Below are positions 54,890-63,378 of a stretch of 64,000 nucleotides of DNA, piece by piece. The stretch lies in assembly GCA_963681975.1 (NCBI GenBank), contig OY820613.1, forward strand, positions 2,294,001 to 2,358,000, given 5' to 3'. The position numbers and the translations under genes were made by a program. The DNA comes from JANELJ01 sp024511395. GTDB lineage: Bacteria; Pseudomonadota; Gammaproteobacteria; GRL18. The notes beneath the pieces were generated by a model. The model was not told the origin of the DNA and did no database searches. It saw only the letters and a program-made list of their open reading frames with translations. The stretch's first letter is position 1. Each line of letters begins with the position of its first letter.

Positions 54890-56191
54890 TTATTTCTTAA
54901 TCCGGTATTCGGCACTGCGGGCATGGGCGGTCAGTCCCTCCCCTCTGGCCATGACTGAAGCAATTTTACCCAGTTCTGAGGCGCCGTCTTCAGAGCACAT
55001 AATCAGACTGGAACGTTTCTGAAAATCATATACCCCAAGGGCTGAACTAAAACGTGCGGTTCTGGAGGTCGGCAGGACATGGTTAGGGCCGGCGCAGTAA
55101 TCACCCAGAGCTTCGGCTGTATAACGCCCCATAAAGATGGCTCCGGCATGGCGGATTTTGGGTAGCAGCGCCTGCGGATCATCGACGGACAGTTCAAGGT
55201 GTTCAGGGGCAATATAATTGCATACGTCAATGGCTTCATCGATATCTTTAACCTGGATCAGGGCCGCCCGTTCATTCAGAGACACCCGGATAATGGCTTC
55301 ACGCTCCATTTCTGTCAGCAGGCGTTCTATTGAAGTCTGTACTTTATCCAGAAAATCAGCATTGTCAGAGATCAGGATAGGCTGGGCATCTTCATCATGT
55401 TCGGCCTGGGAAAACAGATCCATGGCAATCCAGTCGGGATCGGTTTTACCGTCACAGATCACCAGAATTTCTGAAGGTCCGGCAATCATATCAATACCCA
55501 CCATGCCAAATACCATGCCCTTGGCAGTCGCAACGTAAATATTACCAGGACCGACAATTTTATCTACCTGGGGAATACTTTCTGTGCCATAAGCCAGAGC
55601 AGCCACGGCCTGGGCACCGCCAATGGCAAAGACCTTATCCACGCCGGTAATAGCCGCCGCCGCAAACACCAGTTCATTAACCTGTCCATCTGGAGTAGGC
55701 ACTACCATAATCAGTTCTTTGACACCGGCCACTTTAGCCGGAATAGCATTCATTAATACTGAGGAAGGATATGCCGCCTGGCCGCCTGGCACGTATAAAC
55801 CCACTCTGTCCAGAGGGGTAACCTGCTGACCCAGCAAAGTGCCGTCATCCTCAGTATAAGTCCAGGATTCCATTTTCTGCTTGTCATGATAACGGCGCAC
55901 CCGCTCAGCCGATTCTTCCAGCACCTGTCGCTGATCATCGAGCAGGCCATCCAGAGCCTGCTGTAAACGTTCTGTGGAAATCGTCAGCACAGACATATCC
56001 TCTGCACTCATACGATCAAACTTATTAGTATATTCAATGACAGCCTGATCGCCATTACGCCGCACATCGGTTAAGATTTGCTTTACGGTGGACTGAACAG
56101 AATCATCAGATACATTGTCCCAGGCCAGCAATTCTTTTAATTGCGGCCAGAAATTACTGGAACCGGTATCAAGACGGTTAATATCAAGCAT
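54890..56191 (-). CDS. hisD: Histidinol dehydrogenase
   Basis: A zinc enzyme that carries out the last two steps of histidine synthesis. The 433-residue protein contains GLYVPGGQAAYPSSVLMN, DKIVGPGNIYVATAK, IDMIAGPSEILVI, LFSQAEHDEDAQ and GDYCAGPNHVLPTSRTARF, all family landmarks. It lies between hisG (37 bp) and hisC (2 bp). Confidence 0.97.
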   Translation of the reverse strand: MLDINRLDTGSSNFWPQLKELLAWDNVSDDSVQSTVKQILTDVRRNGDQAVIEYTNKFDRMSAEDMSVLTISTERLQQALDGLLDDQRQVLEESAERVRRYHDKQKMESWTYTEDDGTLLGQQVTPLDRVGLYVPGGQAAYPSSVLMNAIPAKVAGVKELIMVVPTPDGQVNELVFAAAAITGVDKVFAIGGAQAVAALAYGTESIPQVDKIVGPGNIYVATAKGMVFGMVGIDMIAGPSEILVICDGKTDPDWIAMDLFSQAEHDEDAQPILISDNADFLDKVQTSIERLLTEMEREAIIRVSLNERAALIQVKDIDEAIDVCNYIAPEHLELSVDDPQALLPKIRHAGAIFMGRYTAEALGDYCAGPNHVLPTSRTARFSSALGVYDFQKRSSLIMCSEDGASELGKIASVMARGEGLTAHARSAEYRIKK

Positions 56192-56228
56192 GTTTCACTC
56201 CGATAATATGGTGAGCTTTGAAAGATTA

Positions 56229-56864
56229 TCAGTTTTTATTAACCGCTTCTGAAAAACGGTCAATCAGGGATTTGATCCGCTGATGCTTCATTTTCATGGA
56301 TGCCTTGTTAACCACCAGACGGGAACTGATATCGGCAATATGTTCCATCGGTATTAAACCATTGGCTTTGAGGGTATTTCCGGTATCCACTACATCCACA
56401 ATGCGGTCCGCCAGTCCGACCAGCGGCGCCAGCTCCATCGAACCATAGAGCTTAATGACTTCAACCTGAATGCCCTGTTCTGCATAAAAGCGTCTGGCGG
56501 TGTTGACAAACTTGGTGGCCACCCGTAAACGCCCGTTAATCGGTTTGTTTTCTACCGGTCCTGCGGTCATTAAACGGCATTTGGCTATTTTCAGGTCTAA
56601 TCGCTCATACAGGCCTTCACCTCCATGCTCCATTAAGACATCTTTACCTGCCACACCCACATCAGCCGCACCGTATTGCACATAAGTTGGTACATCCGTA
56701 GCACGGATAATCACCAGTTTTATATCATCATGATTGGTATCCAGAATAAGCTTACGGCTTTTATCCGGGTCATCAATGGGATGGATGTCCGCATGAGCAA
56801 GCAGGGGCAATGTCTCTTTAAAGATGCGTCCTTTGGACAGGGCAATGGTCAGGGTATTACTCAT
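56229..56864 (-). CDS. hisG: ATP phosphoribosyltransferase, short form (HisG-S)
   Basis: The first enzyme of histidine synthesis. With 211 residues it lacks the C-terminal regulatory domain of the 299-residue long form; short HisG needs HisZ for activity and feedback control, and no hisZ is in the window. Motifs are LTIALSKGRIFKETLPLL, YGAADVGVAGKDVLME, RVATKFVNTARRFY and the PRPP-binding VDVVDTGNTLKANGL. It is followed by hisD and preceded by murA. Confidence 0.96.
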   Translation of the reverse strand: MSNTLTIALSKGRIFKETLPLLAHADIHPIDDPDKSRKLILDTNHDDIKLVIIRATDVPTYVQYGAADVGVAGKDVLMEHGGEGLYERLDLKIAKCRLMTAGPVENKPINGRLRVATKFVNTARRFYAEQGIQVEVIKLYGSMELAPLVGLADRIVDVVDTGNTLKANGLIPMEHIADISSRLVVNKASMKMKHQRIKSLIDRFSEAVNKN

Positions 56865-56883
56865 ACGTTTTCTCTTTATTTTG

Positions 56884-56931
56884 CATTCCGGAAAATTGCC
56901 AGAAAGGCAATTTCCGGATGGACACTAACTA
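56884..56931. repeat. Dispersed hairpin repeat at the murA 3' end
   Basis: CCGGAAAATTGCC-AGAAA-GGCAATTTCCGG forms a 12-bp stem with one bulged A, followed by ATGGACACTAAC. The block AATTGCCAGAAAGG to CTAA is also found at 16703-16740 at the end of rlmN. In both cases the stop codon lies at the edge of the repeat. Confidence 0.8.
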
Positions 56932-58184
56932 GGTACCCGGCGAATCGTAGCACCTAATTGTAATAATTTTTCTTCAATACATTCATAACCACGGTCAATA
57001 TGGTAAATACGTTCCACTATGGTGTCGCCTTCAGCAATTAAACCGGCCAGTACCAAGCTCGCTGAGGCTCTTAAATCCGTTGCCATCACGGGTGCTGCGT
57101 AAAGTTTGTCTACGCCTTTAATGATCACGGTATTACCCTGCAGCTTGATGTCTGCACCCATGCGCTGTAATTCCTGAATATGCATAAAGCGGTTTTCAAA
57201 CACGGTTTCAACAATGGTTCCCGAGCTGTCTGCAATGGCATTAAGTACACAGAACTGAGCCTGCATATCCGTTGGAAAGGCCGGATAGGGTGCGGTGCGT
57301 AAATCAATGGATTTTGGACACTGACCTTTCATATCCAGGCTGATCCAGTCTTCCCCGGTGGTCACTTCGGCTCCGGCTTCCGTTAATTTTTCCAGCACGG
57401 CATCAAGATAATCCGGACAGGTGTCTTTTAATTTAACCTTGCCGCCGGTTAATGCGGCAGCTACCAGATAGGTTCCGGTTTCAATTCGATCGGGCATCAC
57501 ATTATATTTGGTACCGGATAGTTTATCGACCCCTTCTATGGTGATTTTATCAGTACCAACACCACTGATTTTTGCACCCATAGAATTTAAAAAGTTTGCC
57601 AGATCAATGACTTCCGGTTCACGTGCGGCATTTTCCAGAATGGTAGTGCCTTTAGCCAGAGTGGCTGCCATCAGCAGGTTTTCAGTACCGGTGACCGTCA
57701 CCAGATCCATCACGATTTTAGCCCCTTTCAGACGCTCTGCTCTGGCACGGATATAGCCGTTTTCAACCTTAATATCCGCGCCCATGGCTTTAAGGCCTTT
57801 AATATGCTGATCCACCGGACGGGAACCAATAGCACAACCACCGGGCAGAGAAACTTCTGCTTCCCCATAATGAGCCACCAGAGGCCCCAGCACCAGAATT
57901 GAGGCACGCATGGTTTTTACTAGTTCATAGGGTGCGACATACTTGGATATGGTACGGGTGTCCACTTCTACGTCGAGATGTTCAGTCACTGTAATGGAAA
58001 CGCCCATTCGTCCCAGCAATTCTAGGGTCGTGGTAATATCATGCAGGTGAGGAATATTACCAATAACAGTCGCATCATTGGCCAGCAGACAGCCCATAAT
58101 AATGGGCAGTGCTGCATTTTTTGCTCCGGAAATTCGTATTTCCCCGTCCAGTCGCTGACCACCGGTTATAAATAGTTTATCCAT
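56925..58184 (-). CDS. murA: UDP-N-acetylglucosamine 1-carboxyvinyltransferase
   Basis: The first committed enzyme of peptidoglycan synthesis, 419 residues. The catalytic cysteine is Cys117 in LPGGCAIGSRPVDQH (the residue that fosfomycin attacks), and Lys22 with ISGAKNAALPI is in place. EPSP-synthase-type repeats run throughout. The order ibaG-murA-hisG-hisD-hisC is the usual one for the group; ibaG is now separated from murA by a nested IS cluster. Confidence 0.97.
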   Translation of the reverse strand: MDKLFITGGQRLDGEIRISGAKNAALPIIMGCLLANDATVIGNIPHLHDITTTLELLGRMGVSITVTEHLDVEVDTRTISKYVAPYELVKTMRASILVLGPLVAHYGEAEVSLPGGCAIGSRPVDQHIKGLKAMGADIKVENGYIRARAERLKGAKIVMDLVTVTGTENLLMAATLAKGTTILENAAREPEVIDLANFLNSMGAKISGVGTDKITIEGVDKLSGTKYNVMPDRIETGTYLVAAALTGGKVKLKDTCPDYLDAVLEKLTEAGAEVTTGEDWISLDMKGQCPKSIDLRTAPYPAFPTDMQAQFCVLNAIADSSGTIVETVFENRFMHIQELQRMGADIKLQGNTVIIKGVDKLYAAPVMATDLRASASLVLAGLIAEGDTIVERIYHIDRGYECIEEKLLQLGATIRRVPS

Positions 58185-58331
58185 TCAGTAATACTATCTC
58201 TTTAAAAATCATTCTGGATTTTTTGTATTTAATAAAACAGCCTATTTTACTCTTTATTAGCTCAGGAACCAATACACTAAGAGATTTAACCTAAATAGTT
58301 CAACCTGAATAATACCGTTTTAAGCCTGACA

Positions 58332-59090
58332 TCAAGCCAGGTTTAAAGCAGCTGATTGCCCCGGTTTGATAAAAGACCCCATCAAACCGGAAATAATTTT
58401 GAGCCACAAAAGCCGGAGCTTATTGAGGATCTTTCTTAAGTTATGTCCAGCGGCTACCATAACCACATTAATGGCATCACCGACTGCACCTTTGAGGTAG
58501 CAGCGGTCTAAACGGCCATCATTTTTCATATGACCAATTTCAGGCTCAATCGCACTGCGCCGTTTTAATGCCTTTTTAATACTTCGGGTAACGCCTCGCT
58601 TCTGACCTGAGATAAAAACTTTAGTGTCTTTTACTTCATGTCCACGATAACCCCGGTCAACAAAGCACTGTTCCGGTTGTACGGCTGTAAACTGTTTTAT
58701 CTGTTCCAGTTGTGGCAGCAAGGTATGTCCATCATAAGGATTGCCCGGACAACTTTGAGCACCAATAACAAAGCCTTCCTTGTTGGTTACCGCGATACTG
58801 GCTTTAACACCAAATTCATAAGGCTTATGAGCTTTGACTTTACTGATACACTCGACTTCAGGAGCATGTAAACTGTAAAGCTTGTTCTTACTGTGCTGCT
58901 CCTGCTCAATTAGTTTCTGAGCCTGTTCCAGTGCCACTTCAAACAATGACTGAATATCAACAGAATAGTTGGGCAGTTGTCGTTCAATATCCCGTTTAAC
59001 ACGACCTAAACGGGATTTCAGTTTATTGTTCATTTTCTTCATGCGTTTAAATTGTTTTGCATGTGCATAACGACTGGCCATTAGTACATA
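58332..59090 (-). pseudogene. IS5-family transposase of copy E, C-terminal part
   Basis: The frame matches the last 250 or so residues of the 447-residue transposase, from VLMASRYAHAK to the end, and is cut by copy F within the codons for QYV. The remaining N-terminal part lies at 60595-61089. Not functional. Confidence 0.9.
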
Positions 59091-60588
59091 GTTCAACCTG
59101 AATAATACCGTTTTAAGCCTGACTTCAAGTCAGGTTTAAAGCAGCTGATTGCCCCGGTTTGATAAAAGACCCCATCAAACCGGAAATAATTTTGAGCCAC
59201 AAAAGCCGGAGCTTATTGAGGATCTTTCTTAAGTTATGTCCAGCGGCTACCATAACCACATTAATGGCATCACCGACTGCACCTTTGAGGTAGCAGCGAT
59301 CTAAACGGCCATCGTTTTTCATATGACCGATTTCAGGCTCAATCGCACTGCGCCGTTTTAATGCCTTTTTAATACTTCGGGTAACGCCTCGCTTCTGACC
59401 TGAGATAAAAACTTTAGTGTCTTTTACTTCATGTCCACGATAACCACGGTCAACAAAGCACTGTTCCGGCTGTACGGCTGTAAACTGTTTTATCTGTTCC
59501 AGTTGTGGCAGTAGAGTGTGTCCATCATAAGGATTGCCCGGACAACTTTGAGCACCAATAACAAAGCCTTCCTTGTTAGTTACCGCGATACTGGTTTTAA
59601 CTCCAAATTCATAAGGCTTATGAGCTTTGCCTTTACTGATACACTCGACTTCAGGAGCATGTAAACTGTAAAGCTTGTTCTTACTGTGCTGCTCCTGCTC
59701 AATTAGTTTCTGAGCCTGTTTTAGAGCTACTTCAAACAATGACTGAATATCGACAGAATAATTGGGCAGTTGTCGTTCAATATCCCGTTTAACACGACCT
59801 AAACGGGATTTCAGTTTATTGTTCATTTTCTTCATGCGTTTAAATTGTTTTGCATGAGCATAACGACTGGCCATTAGTACATATTGCGGCCCAACCCGAT
59901 TATAGTTCTGGCGCAGTTTAATACCGTGCTCTTTGGACAGTTTAATCAGGTTTTCTCTGGCTTTGTTCAGGAGCTTTGAATCGGTTGGAAAAGCGATGTT
60001 CTTTTCCTGTACGGTAGTATCTACCGTGACTTTCTTTAAACTGCCTGGCTTGATAGTTTTACTCTTTAGTCCGGCTTTAATGGTTTCAGTCAGTAATTTT
60101 TCACTGCCTGACTTACCCAGCCGGTTACGCCATTTGGTCATGGTCACAGGGTGTATGGGCATTTTATGCTGAAAGTATTCTTCACCACAAAAATACTGCC
60201 AGTACGGATTTTCTGTCCAGCCTTTTACTACCTGTTCATCCGATAAATCATGCAGGTGTTTCAGGTAATGCAATCCTGCAATCAATCGAGTGCGTATGGC
60301 AGGAGCACCTTTAGTGGATACAAACAGAGCGCCCCATTCTTTATCAGGACTTTCCCAGTCTATGTGTTTTGATAACTTAATCAACTCATGGTTTATGTCC
60401 AGCATGTTTTCAGGGCGCATCCTGAACAGGTCTTCCTGAGGTATTTTTGGCTGTTTCTTTGGCTTCATTTTGGTCTGGAAATTTGCAAGGTAATAAGGGT
60501 TATTTTACCAAAAACCTGCAAATTTAACACCCATAATTCGCCAATATTTCCTTATAAATCAATGTGCTATGATTTATTCAGGTCGGAC
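59091..60588 (-). mobile_element. IS5-family element, copy F (1498 bp, complete, nested in E)
   Basis: Both ends are intact with clean duplications TACATA at 59085-59090 and 60589-60594. Removing the copy and one duplication restores the sequence of copy E (CATTAGTACATATTGCGG), so this is a simple recent insertion into a sister element. Confidence 0.95.
59125..60468 (-). CDS. IS5-family transposase (copy F)
   Basis: Complete 447-residue frame like copies A and D. It differs at a few sites, for example FRMRPENML, and at the end MGSFIKPGQSAALNLT, which it largely shares with copy E. Confidence 0.92.
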   Translation of the reverse strand: MKPKKQPKIPQEDLFRMRPENMLDINHELIKLSKHIDWESPDKEWGALFVSTKGAPAIRTRLIAGLHYLKHLHDLSDEQVVKGWTENPYWQYFCGEEYFQHKMPIHPVTMTKWRNRLGKSGSEKLLTETIKAGLKSKTIKPGSLKKVTVDTTVQEKNIAFPTDSKLLNKARENLIKLSKEHGIKLRQNYNRVGPQYVLMASRYAHAKQFKRMKKMNNKLKSRLGRVKRDIERQLPNYSVDIQSLFEVALKQAQKLIEQEQHSKNKLYSLHAPEVECISKGKAHKPYEFGVKTSIAVTNKEGFVIGAQSCPGNPYDGHTLLPQLEQIKQFTAVQPEQCFVDRGYRGHEVKDTKVFISGQKRGVTRSIKKALKRRSAIEPEIGHMKNDGRLDRCYLKGAVGDAINVVMVAAGHNLRKILNKLRLLWLKIISGLMGSFIKPGQSAALNLT

Positions 60589-60594
60589 TACATA

Positions 60595-61089
60595 TTGCGG
60601 CCCAACCCGATTATAGTTCTGGCGCAGTTTAATACCGTGCTCTTTGGACAGTTTAACCAGGTTTTCTCTGGCTTTGTTCAGGAGCTTTGAATCGGTTGGA
60701 AAAGCGATGTTCTTTTCCTGTACGGTAGTATCTACCGTGACTTTCTTTAAACTACCGGGCTTTATGGTTTTACTCTTTAGTCCGGCTTTAATGGTTTCAA
60801 TCAGTAATTTTTCACTGCCTGATTTACCCAGTCGGTTACGCCATTTGGTCATGGTCACAGGGTGTATAGGCATTTTATGCTGAAAGTATTCTTCACCACA
60901 GAAATACTGCCAGTACGGATTTTCTGTCCAGCCTTTTACTACCTGTTCATCCGATAAATCATGCAGGTGTTTCAGGTAATGCAATCCTGCAATCAATCGA
61001 GTGCGTATGGCAGGAGCACCTTTAGTGGATACAAACAGAGCGCCCCATTCTTTATCAGGACTTTCCCAGTCTATGTGTTTTGATAACTT
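60595..61089 (-). pseudogene. IS5-family transposase of copy E, N-terminal part
   Basis: Encodes residues from about 35 (KLSKHIDWESPDKEWG) to GIKLRQNYNRVGPQYV. The true N-terminus is lost where the IS982 element joined. Non-functional. Confidence 0.88.
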
Positions 61090-62110
61090 AACCTGAGATC
61101 TGGATAAGAACCCAGTCATTTACCTAAATACAGAGAGTTTTCATATCACTCTCATCTATTCTGATTGTCGGCTTGTCTTTTTTATGACAATAGGCAATCA
61201 GAGAACCAATAAGGTTCAACATAAAACCACTTACGCTTCTATGACGTGAATGTTCAATCTGTGTAATATTTTTTAGCTGCTCATTAACCGTTTCAATTAT
61301 AAAACGTTTTTTCAGCATAATCTTATCCCACAATGCAATGGCTCGTGGTTTCATGTTTCGTCTGACATGGGTAATAAGCCCGACATCCTGTTCAAACAGT
61401 TCATCACTTAAAAGACTGGAGACATAGCCTTTGTCACCATAAAGCTTTCCATATAAGTCTTTGGCCATTTCAGGAACCGGTTTTCTGTCATCTACATTAC
61501 CGGCCGTCAATTTAGTGGCCAGTATTTCACCTTTATGATTAATGATCAGGTGAACTTTAAACCCATAGAACCACCCCATGGTCGATTTGCCTCGCTGAGC
61601 AACACCATCAAAGACTTTATGCCTGGGTATGCGAATGTTGTGGCATACTTTAATGCTGCTCGCATCAACAAAGGCAATTCCGGTGGGCTTTCCTTTGCAA
61701 TGAGTAAAGTAAGCGCATAATGGCACCAGTACCGATGACATCACTCACAGGAAACGGCTATAGCTCAATAAATTTGGAAACTCTTTCCTAAGATGTTGAT
61801 GCACATGGCATAAATAATAACTCTTAAAATCTTTGTAATGTGACTGATGAAAGTTAATCAGGATAGTCATCAGTTCACCGGGGCTCATTACACCTTGTCG
61901 TCTTCTCTTTTTATCACCGGATTCCAGCAGTGTTTTTTCCCATTCAGGATAAAAGAACTGGTTGAAATCATCAATATTACAATACAATTCATCTATAGTA
62001 GTCACTTGCCTGTTCCTTGTTCAAATTCATTTGATTTGGTCATTAAATGATCTGATCGAGAAACAGGCATTTAGTTCAATATTTTTTAGTTCTTATCCAG
62101 AATTCAGGTT
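61090..62110 (-). mobile_element. IS982-family element, copy 2 (1021 bp, both ends present)
   Basis: The ends AACCTGAGATCTGGATAAGA and the inverse of AACCTGAATTCTGGATAAGA match at 18 of 20 positions. It inserted into copy E at GATAACTT/AATCAACTC, the same place where the IS982 fragment joins IS5-type sequence at 7756/7757. The size is normal for the family. Confidence 0.92.
61124..62005 (-). pseudogene. IS982-family transposase with in-frame TGA (copy 2)
   Basis: Two parts in one frame, 86 and 206 residues, separated by a TGA at 61745-61747 (SRFL-stop-VMSSVLVPL). The same stop is in copy 1 at the same place. Otherwise the frame is complete. Confidence 0.9.
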
Positions 62111-62229
62111 AAACTAAATAAATCAGTTTTAGGGAGACAGGGCATCACGGTCTGTCTTTAAACCGAACAGCCCTGTTTTGAGAATAAGACAGGCTGGATA
62201 ATGAGTAATTTCGGTAAGGGCAGTACCAG

Positions 62230-62484
62230 TCAGCCAATTTGCAGTTTACTGGCGGTTGACCATTCTGCAGGAGTGTATGCCTTAATGGTTAAAGCATGAA
62301 TACCACCGCTGGTGATCCGGGGATTAACTGTTGCATAAACCAGTTGTTGTTTTTTTACTGGTGTGAGGCCTTCGAACTGCTCTGAAACCACCAGAACATC
62401 AAACATACTGCCATCACCGGTTACTTTAATTTCCTGGGTGTTCATACCCTTTTCGATAAGCGCTTTTACTTCATCTGTTGTCAT
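62230..62484 (-). CDS. ibaG: BolA-like protein IbaG (YrbA)
   Basis: An 84-residue BolA-family protein. The features are the start TTDEVKALIEKGM, the middle GDGSMFDVLVVSEQFEGLTP with KKQQLVYA, and GGIHALTIKAYTPAEW near the end. IbaG/BolA proteins bind [2Fe-2S] clusters together with monothiol glutaredoxins such as the grxD product here. It normally sits between mlaB and murA, as here apart from the IS cluster. Confidence 0.94.
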   Translation of the reverse strand: MTTDEVKALIEKGMNTQEIKVTGDGSMFDVLVVSEQFEGLTPVKKQQLVYATVNPRITSGGIHALTIKAYTPAEWSTASKLQIG

Positions 62485-62555
62485 TATATTTCCTGTTTGC
62501 CTTGCTTATACATGGTATATCAGGGCACTATTTGCTGCTGATTAATTGCACAGAG

Positions 62556-62879
62556 TTATTTTCTTACCGTAAGAGGCAATATCTCATCCAGACCACTGAC
62601 TCTGGCAATATCATACATTTGCTGTGGAATATTAATAAAATTTATCTTCCTGTTCTGCTGTTCTGCTTCCCTGAACCATTCCACCAGAATGGCCAAACCT
62701 GAGCTATCAGAACGTTCCAGACCTGCCAGGTTAATATCCAGATCGGAATTATCATCCTTAAATAAAACAGTTTTATTTTTTTGCCACAATTCAGGCACAC
62801 TCTGAAAACTCAGGTCGCCACTTAATTGATAGTGACCGAGTGCCGTTTTTTCAAGCCGTGCTATGGATTTTGTACTCAT
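62556..62879 (-). CDS. mlaB: STAS-domain protein MlaB
   Basis: The cytoplasmic STAS subunit of the Mla phospholipid transporter, which steadies the ATPase MlaF. The 107-residue protein has the STAS pattern, including LDINLAGLERSDSSGLAILVEW, where the D-S-S-G loop holds the conserved serine. It starts five bases after the mlaD stop codon. mlaC, normally between the two, is missing. Confidence 0.9.
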   Translation of the reverse strand: MSTKSIARLEKTALGHYQLSGDLSFQSVPELWQKNKTVLFKDDNSDLDINLAGLERSDSSGLAILVEWFREAEQQNRKINFINIPQQMYDIARVSGLDEILPLTVRK

Positions 62880-62884
62880 AGGGC

Positions 62885-63364
62885 TTACTTTTCTTTTTTA
62901 TCGTCTGAATTAGATTGATTGAACAGAAACTGGCTGATCAGTTTTTCCAGAACAATAGATGACTGTGTCAGACGAATTTCACTGTTTTCTTTCAGAAAAT
63001 CCGGAGCTCCACCGGGTTCAATACCCACATATTTTTCACCCAGCAGACCGGCTGTATAAATACCTGCAGACGAATCCACAGGAATTTCATTATATTTACC
63101 TTCAATATTCATATGTACAACAGCTTCAAAGGTTACCGGATCCACTTCTATCAGTTTCACTCTGCCCACCGTCACGCCGGCGATAGTCACTGCAGAACGT
63201 TCTTTAAGACCGCTGATATTATCAAAGTTGGCTTTTACCGTATACTGACTGCCGGAATGGAAAGTACTGACATTACTGACATTAACAGCTAATATCAGCA
63301 AGGCAGCAATACCCGCAGCTACAAAAATACCTACTGAAATTTCTATTGCTCTTGTCGTCGACAT
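62885..63364 (-). CDS. mlaD: Mla transporter substrate-binding subunit MlaD (MCE domain)
   Basis: A membrane-anchored MCE protein that forms a hexameric ring in the periplasm. The start at 63364 gives 159 residues: MSTTRAIEISVGIFVAAGIA begins the membrane helix, followed by the MCE domain (YTVKANFDNISGLKERSAVT, IAGVTVGRVKLIEVDP, GLLGEKYVGIEPGG). A TTG six codons upstream that overlaps the mlaE stop is possible. The acidic/basic tail (NSDDKKEK) is short. Confidence 0.93.
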   Translation of the reverse strand: MSTTRAIEISVGIFVAAGIAALLILAVNVSNVSTFHSGSQYTVKANFDNISGLKERSAVTIAGVTVGRVKLIEVDPVTFEAVVHMNIEGKYNEIPVDSSAGIYTAGLLGEKYVGIEPGGAPDFLKENSEIRLTQSSIVLEKLISQFLFNQSNSDDKKEK

Positions 63365-63378
63365 ATCTTCTAATCCAT

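Larger units (their letters stand above)
58298..61089 (-). mobile_element. IS5-family element, copy E, interrupted by copy F and IS982
   Basis: The left end at 58298 follows TAAATA (58292-58297), and the matching TAAATA lies at 62115-62120 beyond the IS982 element. Copy F sits inside it at 59091-60588 with duplications TACATA. The rest of E resumes at 60595 and runs to a TTAA at 61089, where IS982 joined. The last 200 bp of E are deleted apart from AC. Copies E and F share marker changes in their left ends (CAGCTGATTGCCCC) that other copies lack. Confidence 0.88.

Noticed and set aside
62120..62229. Terminator with stem ACAGGGC/GCCCTGT downstream of ibaG
   Set aside because: The loop is 29 bases and the T-run lies on the strand opposite to ibaG transcription, so it does not fit as its terminator.
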